NCBI GenBank assembly: GCA_003537575.1 | Contig: DPRS01000042.1 | Coordinates: 21,879-50,582 of the forward strand | From: Oxalobacteraceae bacterium | GTDB lineage: Bacteria > Pseudomonadota > Gammaproteobacteria > Burkholderiales > Burkholderiaceae_D | Reading direction: 5' to 3' | DNA length: 28,704 nucleotides | Shown here: positions 24,698 through 28,704 of the stretch, piece after piece | Layout of the letters: each line of letters starts with the position of its first letter | How positions within the stretch are numbered: position 1 is the first letter of the stretch | Position numbers and translations under genes: made by a program | The notes under the pieces: generated by a model | Database searches by the model: none | Seen by the model: only the letters and a program-made list of their open reading frames with translations | Told to the model about the DNA's origin: nothing

Positions 24698-26152
24698 ATG
24701 AACCAAGTCCTTGCATCGCAATACAACTACAAGGTCGTTCGCCAACTAACCATCATGACCGTTGTCTGGGGCGTGGTGGGGATGCTGGTGGGCGTTTTCA
24801 TCGCCGCGCAACTGGCCTGGCCGGAGCTGGGAATGGGAATTCCCTGGCTTAGCTACGGTCGACTGCGGCCGCTGCACACCAACGCGGTGATTTTTGCCTT
24901 CGGCGGCACCGCCCTCATCGCGACATCCTTTTATGTGGTGCAGCGCACCAGCGGCGTGCGCCTGTTTTCCGACAAGCTGGCAGCTTTCGTTTTCTGGGGC
25001 TGGCAGCTGGTGATCGTCGGCGCGGCGATTTCGCTGCCGCTCGGCTTCACCCAGGGCAAGGAATATGCCGAACTCGAATGGCCGATCGACATCCTGATCA
25101 CTCTGGTCTGGGTCGCCTACGCCATCGTCTTCTTCGGCACGCTGTACAAGCGCAAGGTCAGCCACATCTACGTGGCCAACTGGTTCTTCGGCGCCTTCAT
25201 CCTGACTATCGCCCTGCTGCACATCGTGAATAACATCTCGATCCCGGTGGATGTCATGAAGTCCTACTCCGCCTATGCCGGCGTGCAGGATGCGATGATC
25301 CAGTGGTGGTACGGCCATAACGCGGTGGGCTTTTTCCTGACCACCAGCTTCCTGGGCATGATGTACTACTTCATCCCCAAGCAGGCCGGCCGTCCGATCT
25401 ATTCCTATCGCCTGTCGATCGTGCACTTCTGGGCGCTGATCTTCACCTACATGTGGGCGGGTCCTCACCATCTGCACTACACCGCGCTGCCTGACTGGGC
25501 GCAGTCGGTCGGCATGGTGTTTTCGCTGATCCTGCTGGCGCCGTCCTGGGGCGGCATGATCAACGGCATGATGACCCTGTCGGGCGCCTGGAACAAGCTG
25601 CGTCACGACCCGATCCTGCGTTTCCTGATCGTCGCGCTGTCCTTCTACGGCATGTCGACCTTCGAAGGTCCGATGATGTCCATCAAGACTGTCAACGCCC
25701 TGTCGCACTACACCGACTGGACCGTCGGCCACGTGCACGCCGGCGCGCTCGGCTGGGTCGGCTTCATCACCATGGGCAGCCTGTATTACCTGATCCCGCG
25801 CCTGTTCGGCAAGACCGAAATGCATAGCAAGAAGCTGATCGAAGTGCACTTCTGGACCGCGACCATCGGCGTGGTGCTGTACATCGCTTCGATGTGGATT
25901 GCCGGCGTCATGCAAGGCCTGATGTGGCGCGCCGTGAATGCGGACGGCACCCTGACCTATACCTTCGTCGAAAGCGTCAAGGCAACCTTCCCGTACTACG
26001 TGATCCGTTTCAGCGGCGGCGCGCTGTACCTGTTCGGCATGCTGTGCATGGCCTACAACACGTTCAAGACCATCGCCGGCGCGACTGCGGTTAATCCGCA
26101 GATTCCCGCGCAGCACGATGCCGCCCATGCGCCGGCCCATGCGGCTGCCTGA
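24698..26152 (+). CDS. ccoN: cbb3-type cytochrome c oxidase subunit I CcoN
   Basis: The 484-residue heme-copper oxidase subunit has about twelve membrane helices. Heme and copper ligands are visible: LRPLHTNAVIF for the low-spin heme b, the WWYGHNAVGFF helix, the CuB pair in MWAGPHHLHYTALPDW, and TVGHVHAGALGWVGF near residue 350. It catalyses oxygen reduction to water with proton pumping. The length is normal for CcoN. The C-terminal tail HDAAHAPAHAAA is His/Ala-rich and outside the membrane. It is the first gene after an FNR box and the ribosome site is weak. ccoO follows after 26 nt. Confidence 0.97.
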   Translation: MNQVLASQYNYKVVRQLTIMTVVWGVVGMLVGVFIAAQLAWPELGMGIPWLSYGRLRPLHTNAVIFAFGGTALIATSFYVVQRTSGVRLFSDKLAAFVFWGWQLVIVGAAISLPLGFTQGKEYAELEWPIDILITLVWVAYAIVFFGTLYKRKVSHIYVANWFFGAFILTIALLHIVNNISIPVDVMKSYSAYAGVQDAMIQWWYGHNAVGFFLTTSFLGMMYYFIPKQAGRPIYSYRLSIVHFWALIFTYMWAGPHHLHYTALPDWAQSVGMVFSLILLAPSWGGMINGMMTLSGAWNKLRHDPILRFLIVALSFYGMSTFEGPMMSIKTVNALSHYTDWTVGHVHAGALGWVGFITMGSLYYLIPRLFGKTEMHSKKLIEVHFWTATIGVVLYIASMWIAGVMQGLMWRAVNADGTLTYTFVESVKATFPYYVIRFSGGALYLFGMLCMAYNTFKTIAGATAVNPQIPAQHDAAHAPAHAAA

Positions 26153-26178
26153 TCCGGCCCGCGCTAGAGGAGAGAAAG

Positions 26179-26796
26179 ATGCGTAAATTTACTCATGAAC
26201 TGATTGAAAAGAACGTCACCCTGCTGATCGTGCTGTCCGTGCTGGTGGTTGCGTTCGGCGGCATGGTGGAAATCGTTCCGCTGTTTTTCCAGAAATCGAC
26301 CACCCAGCCTGTCGAGGGCTGGAAGCCGTACACCGCGCTGCAGTTGGCCGGGCGCGACGTCTACCTGCGCGAAGGCTGCTACAACTGCCACTCGCAAATG
26401 GTGCGTCCGTTCCGCGCCGAAACCGAGCGTTATGGTCACTATTCGGTAGCTGGCGAGTCGGTGTACGACCACCCGTTCCAGTGGGGCAGCAAGCGCACCG
26501 GCCCTGATCTGGCGCGTGTCGGCAACCGCTACAGCGATGAATGGCACCGCGTTCACCTGCGCAATCCGCGCGATGTCGTGCCGGAATCGAACATGCCTGC
26601 TTACAGCTGGCTGGAGAAGACCGTGCTTGATCCTGCCAAGATCGCGCCGAAAATGCGCGGACTGCGTACCGTGGGCGTGCCTTACACCGATGAGGAAATC
26701 GCCAAGGCGGCCGAGCAGGTCAAGGACAAGACGGAAGAAGATGCGTTGATCGCCTATCTGCAAGTACTGGGTACCGCGGTCAAGAACAAGTATTGA
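26179..26796 (+). CDS. ccoO: cbb3-type cytochrome c oxidase subunit II CcoO (monoheme cytochrome c)
   Basis: This 205-residue protein has one N-terminal membrane anchor (about 12-37: VTLLIVLSVLVVAFGGMVEI) and a periplasmic cytochrome c domain with heme-binding C67-x-x-C-H71 in EGCYNCHSQMVRPF. The probable axial Met is in ESNMPAYSWL. Conserved features include YGHYSVAGESVYDHPFQWGS and KRTGPDLARVGNRY. It passes electrons from CcoP to CcoN. AGAGGAGAG lies before the ATG. The length is normal. ccoQ starts 21 nt after the stop. Confidence 0.97.
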   Translation: MRKFTHELIEKNVTLLIVLSVLVVAFGGMVEIVPLFFQKSTTQPVEGWKPYTALQLAGRDVYLREGCYNCHSQMVRPFRAETERYGHYSVAGESVYDHPFQWGSKRTGPDLARVGNRYSDEWHRVHLRNPRDVVPESNMPAYSWLEKTVLDPAKIAPKMRGLRTVGVPYTDEEIAKAAEQVKDKTEEDALIAYLQVLGTAVKNKY

Positions 26797-26817
26797 TTTC
26801 CACGGGGTGCACTCATC

Positions 26818-26970
26818 ATGTCCACGACCCTAAACATCATTTTTACGATATTGAGCCTGCTGGTCTTTCTCGGCGTCGTGTTGTGGTCCTACAGCGGCCA
26901 CAACAAGAAGCGCTTCGAGGCGATGGGCCGCATGCCGCTCGATCACGATAACGAAACAACAGGAAACTGA
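26818..26970 (+). CDS. ccoQ: cbb3-type oxidase accessory subunit CcoQ
   Basis: This 50-residue peptide begins MSTTLNIIFTILSLLVFLGV, one membrane helix (about 5-24) followed by WSYSGHNKKRFEAMGRM and an acidic end PLDHDNETTG. The hydrophobic helix, the short basic segment and the position between ccoO and ccoP identify it as CcoQ, which stabilises the oxidase and may influence its oxygen control. GGGGTG lies upstream of the ATG. It ends 2 nt before ccoP, so the two are tightly coupled. Confidence 0.93.
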   Translation: MSTTLNIIFTILSLLVFLGVVLWSYSGHNKKRFEAMGRMPLDHDNETTGN

Positions 26971-26972
26971 TC

Positions 26973-27974
26973 ATGGCAGATTTCTTTCATAACGGATGGA
27001 GCCTCTTCATCAGCGTCATTACTCTGGGCGGCATCCTGGCTTGCGGGCTGTTGCTGTGGTCCCAGTCCAAGGTTAAAGTCAAACTCGACGCAGACGGCAA
27101 GCCGCTGCCGGTGCAAACCACCGGCCATGTCTGGGACGAGGACTTGACTGAAAATAACAATCCTCTGCCGCGCTGGTGGATGATCATGTTTTACCTGACC
27201 ATCGTTTTCGGCATCGGCTACCTGGTCCTGTATCCGGGCCTGGGTTCGCGCGAGGGCACGCTGGGCTGGAGCGCGGTTGGCAAGTATGAGGAAGAAATGA
27301 AGGCTGGCGAAGCGCAATACGGCCCGATCTTTGCCAAGTACCAAGCCATGCCGATTCCCGAACTGGCCCGTGATCCGCAAGCTGCGGCAATCGGCGAACG
27401 CCTGTTCCTGAATTCCTGCGCCCAGTGCCACGGCTCTGACGCCCAGGGCAGCAAGGGTTTCCCCAACCTGAGCGATCATGACTGGCTGTACGGCGGCGCG
27501 CCGGAAACGATCAAAACCACGATTCTTGACGGCCGCCAGGGTGCGATGCCGTCGATGGCCGCGGCAGTCGGTGGCGACCAGGATGTGCGCAATGTCGCCA
27601 ATTACGTGCTGAGCCTGTCGGGTGCCAGCCATGATCCGATCAAGGCTGCGCTCGGTAAGCCCAAGTTCGCCGCCTGCGCGGCATGCCACGGCGCCGACGG
27701 CAAGGGTAATCAGGCTATCGGCGCGCCGAACCTGACCGACAAGACCTGGTTGTATGGCGGCGGCATCAACAATGTGATGGAAGCCATCAACAAGGGCCGT
27801 GGTAACATGATGCCTGCGCATAAGAACATACTGTCCGAAGCCAAGGTTCACTTGCTGGCAGCTTATGTGTGGGGCTTGTCGAACAAGCAGGGTTCGGTGG
27901 CGGCCGTTTCGGCAAACGATGCCAAGGCGATCGGCAACCTGACTGGCGCCGCTGAAGCGTCGGTCAAGCAGTAA
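26973..27974 (+). CDS. ccoP: cbb3-type cytochrome c oxidase subunit III CcoP (diheme cytochrome c)
   Basis: The 333-residue protein has two N-terminal membrane helices (about 11-29 and 69-88), with the conserved segment HVWDEDLTENNNPLPRWW between them, and two periplasmic cytochrome c domains. Heme sites are C149-A-Q-C152-H153 (NSCAQCHGSDAQG) and C235-A-A-C238-H239 (CAACHGADGKG). Candidate axial Met residues are in QGAMPSM (192/195) and GNMMPA (about 280). It receives electrons from soluble cytochrome c or the bc1 complex. It starts 2 nt after ccoQ, and AGGAAA within the ccoQ end provides the ribosome site. Confidence 0.97.
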   Translation: MADFFHNGWSLFISVITLGGILACGLLLWSQSKVKVKLDADGKPLPVQTTGHVWDEDLTENNNPLPRWWMIMFYLTIVFGIGYLVLYPGLGSREGTLGWSAVGKYEEEMKAGEAQYGPIFAKYQAMPIPELARDPQAAAIGERLFLNSCAQCHGSDAQGSKGFPNLSDHDWLYGGAPETIKTTILDGRQGAMPSMAAAVGGDQDVRNVANYVLSLSGASHDPIKAALGKPKFAACAACHGADGKGNQAIGAPNLTDKTWLYGGGINNVMEAINKGRGNMMPAHKNILSEAKVHLLAAYVWGLSNKQGSVAAVSANDAKAIGNLTGAAEASVKQ

Positions 27975-28014
27975 CTCTGGCAGCAGGCAGTAAAACCGGG
28001 ACTTCGCAGTTCCG

Positions 28015-28038
28015 ATGGCCGCCCTCCGGGGCGGCCAT
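28015..28038 (+). terminator. Stable UNCG hairpin between ccoP and ccoG
   Basis: A perfect 10-bp stem (ATGGCCGCCC 28015-28024, GGGCGGCCAT 28029-28038) closes a TCCG tetraloop, a C(UNCG)G-type loop that is exceptionally stable in RNA. There is no following T-run, so it is not a classical terminator. It may reduce readthrough into ccoG or protect the 3' end of the ccoNOQP message. Confidence 0.65.
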
Positions 28039-28057
28039 ACCCATGCAGGAATAGATG

Positions 28058-28704
28058 ATGGAAACCTCCCCCCTCAAGCAGTACTCCCAGAAAGAAATCC
28101 AACAAAGCCTGTATGAAGTCCGCAAGAAGATTTACCCGCGGACGCAGACTGGCTGGTTTGCCAACTGGCGCTGGGTGTTGGTGTGGTTCACCCAGATCAT
28201 TTTCTATGGCGGCCCCTGGCTGACCTGGAACGACCGCCAGGCCGTGCTGTTCGATCTGGTCTCCCGCAAGTTTTATATTTTCGGCCTGGTGCTGTGGCCG
28301 CAAGACTTCATTTACCTGGCAGTGCTGCTGGTGATCTCGGCGCTGTCGCTGTTTCTCTTCACCGCCATCGGCGGACGCCTGTTCTGCGGCTACGCCTGTC
28401 CGCAGACCGTCTATACCGAAATCTTCATGTGGGTCGAGCGCAAGATCGAAGGCGAACGCAGCGCCCGCATTCGCCTCGACCGCGAGCCGCTGACGGCCAA
28501 GAAGTTCGGCCTGAAGAGCACCAAGCACCTGGTATGGGGCGCCATCGCGCTGTGGACCGGCTTTACCTTCGTCGGCTACTTCACGCCGATCCATCTGCTG
28601 GCTGCGGAAGTGACGCGCTTCGCGCTCGGTCCTTGGGAAACCTTCTGGGTCCTGTTCTACGGCTTTGCCACTTATGGCAACGCCGGCTGGATGCGCGAGC
28701 AGGT
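28058..28704 (+). CDS. ccoG: cbb3 oxidase assembly protein CcoG (N-terminal part, runs off the window)
   Basis: The frame runs to the right edge, giving about 215 residues of METSPLKQYSQKEIQQSLYE and beyond. Features are RKKIYPRTQTGWFANWRW, membrane helices around 35-50, 85-110 and 155-180, and the hallmark GGRLFCGYACPQTVYTEIF with WVERKIEGER. The ferredoxin-type 4Fe-4S cysteines lie beyond the window. CcoG (FixG/RdxA) reduces copper for insertion into the oxidase. Two adjacent ATGs (28055, 28058) are possible starts; AGGA at 28047-28050 fits the second better at 7-nt spacing. It follows ccoP by about 80 nt with a hairpin between. Confidence 0.92.
   Translation, partial: METSPLKQYSQKEIQQSLYEVRKKIYPRTQTGWFANWRWVLVWFTQIIFYGGPWLTWNDRQAVLFDLVSRKFYIFGLVLWPQDFIYLAVLLVISALSLFLFTAIGGRLFCGYACPQTVYTEIFMWVERKIEGERSARIRLDREPLTAKKFGLKSTKHLVWGAIALWTGFTFVGYFTPIHLLAAEVTRFALGPWETFWVLFYGFATYGNAGWMREQ

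Noticed and set aside
24746..26140. 464-codon open frame on the minus strand opposite ccoN
   Set aside because: The translation is a Gln/His/Arg/Asp-rich string with no membrane or enzyme motifs. It is the antisense shadow of ccoN.

Overview
The window is about 28.7 kb of GC-rich, densely coding bacterial chromosome. The PrpR-prpB-prpC-acnD-prpF arrangement, the ccoNOQP-ccoG cluster with an FNR box, the egtDB pair and the overall codon style point to a betaproteobacterium of the order Burkholderiales, plausibly Oxalobacteraceae. That placement is an inference from gene content; the genus cannot be read from the sequence. I see no rRNA, tRNA, prophage, insertion sequence or CRISPR array.

Region 1 (1-4601, minus strand) is a compact six-gene operon. 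It starts with a PhnD-type periplasmic binding protein, then a PhnC-type ATPase and two PhnE-type permeases, and continues into a LolD/MacB-like ATPase and an FtsX-like permease that runs off the left edge. Region 2 (4781-7064, plus strand) is the divergent egtD-egtB pair for ergothioneine synthesis. Region 3 (7225-9104) holds a small protein of unknown function whose end overlaps a convergent Crp/Fnr-family regulator, followed by a glutathione S-transferase-like gene.

Region 4 (9175-19330) is a complete propionate module. PrpR, a sigma-54 activator, is divergent from prpB-prpC-acnD-prpF. A near-perfect -24/-12 promoter lies before prpB and repeated GTTTCAT/ATGAAAC elements lie at the prpR start. 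The 2-methylcitrate cycle uses the AcnD + PrpF route and no prpD is present. Two structural oddities sit inside the operon: a cluster of four perfect palindromes/hairpins between prpC and acnD, and a textbook rho-independent terminator between acnD and prpF. prpE (propionyl-CoA synthetase) follows between two further terminators, so it looks like its own unit or a read-through unit.

Region 5 (19331-21356) contains an SDR reductase behind a 13-bp inverted repeat, a 108-residue helical protein of unknown function, and a ribosome hibernation factor on the minus strand. Region 6 (21607-28704) is the cbb3 oxidase locus. The copper ATPase CcoI is split, with its N-terminal cysteine-rich module a separate small ORF that overlaps the ATPase ORF by 11 nt. 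It is followed by ccoS, a canonical FNR-type promoter, ccoNOQP and the start of ccoG.

The genes describe a respiratory organism that can run high-affinity cbb3 respiration at low oxygen, burn propionate through the 2-methylcitrate cycle and make the antioxidant ergothioneine. I did not find a convincing wholly new multi-gene system. The best leads are the split CcoI, the palindrome cluster and internal terminator of the prp operon, the long inverted repeat before the SDR gene, and the PhnD-type transporter placed back to back with ergothioneine genes.
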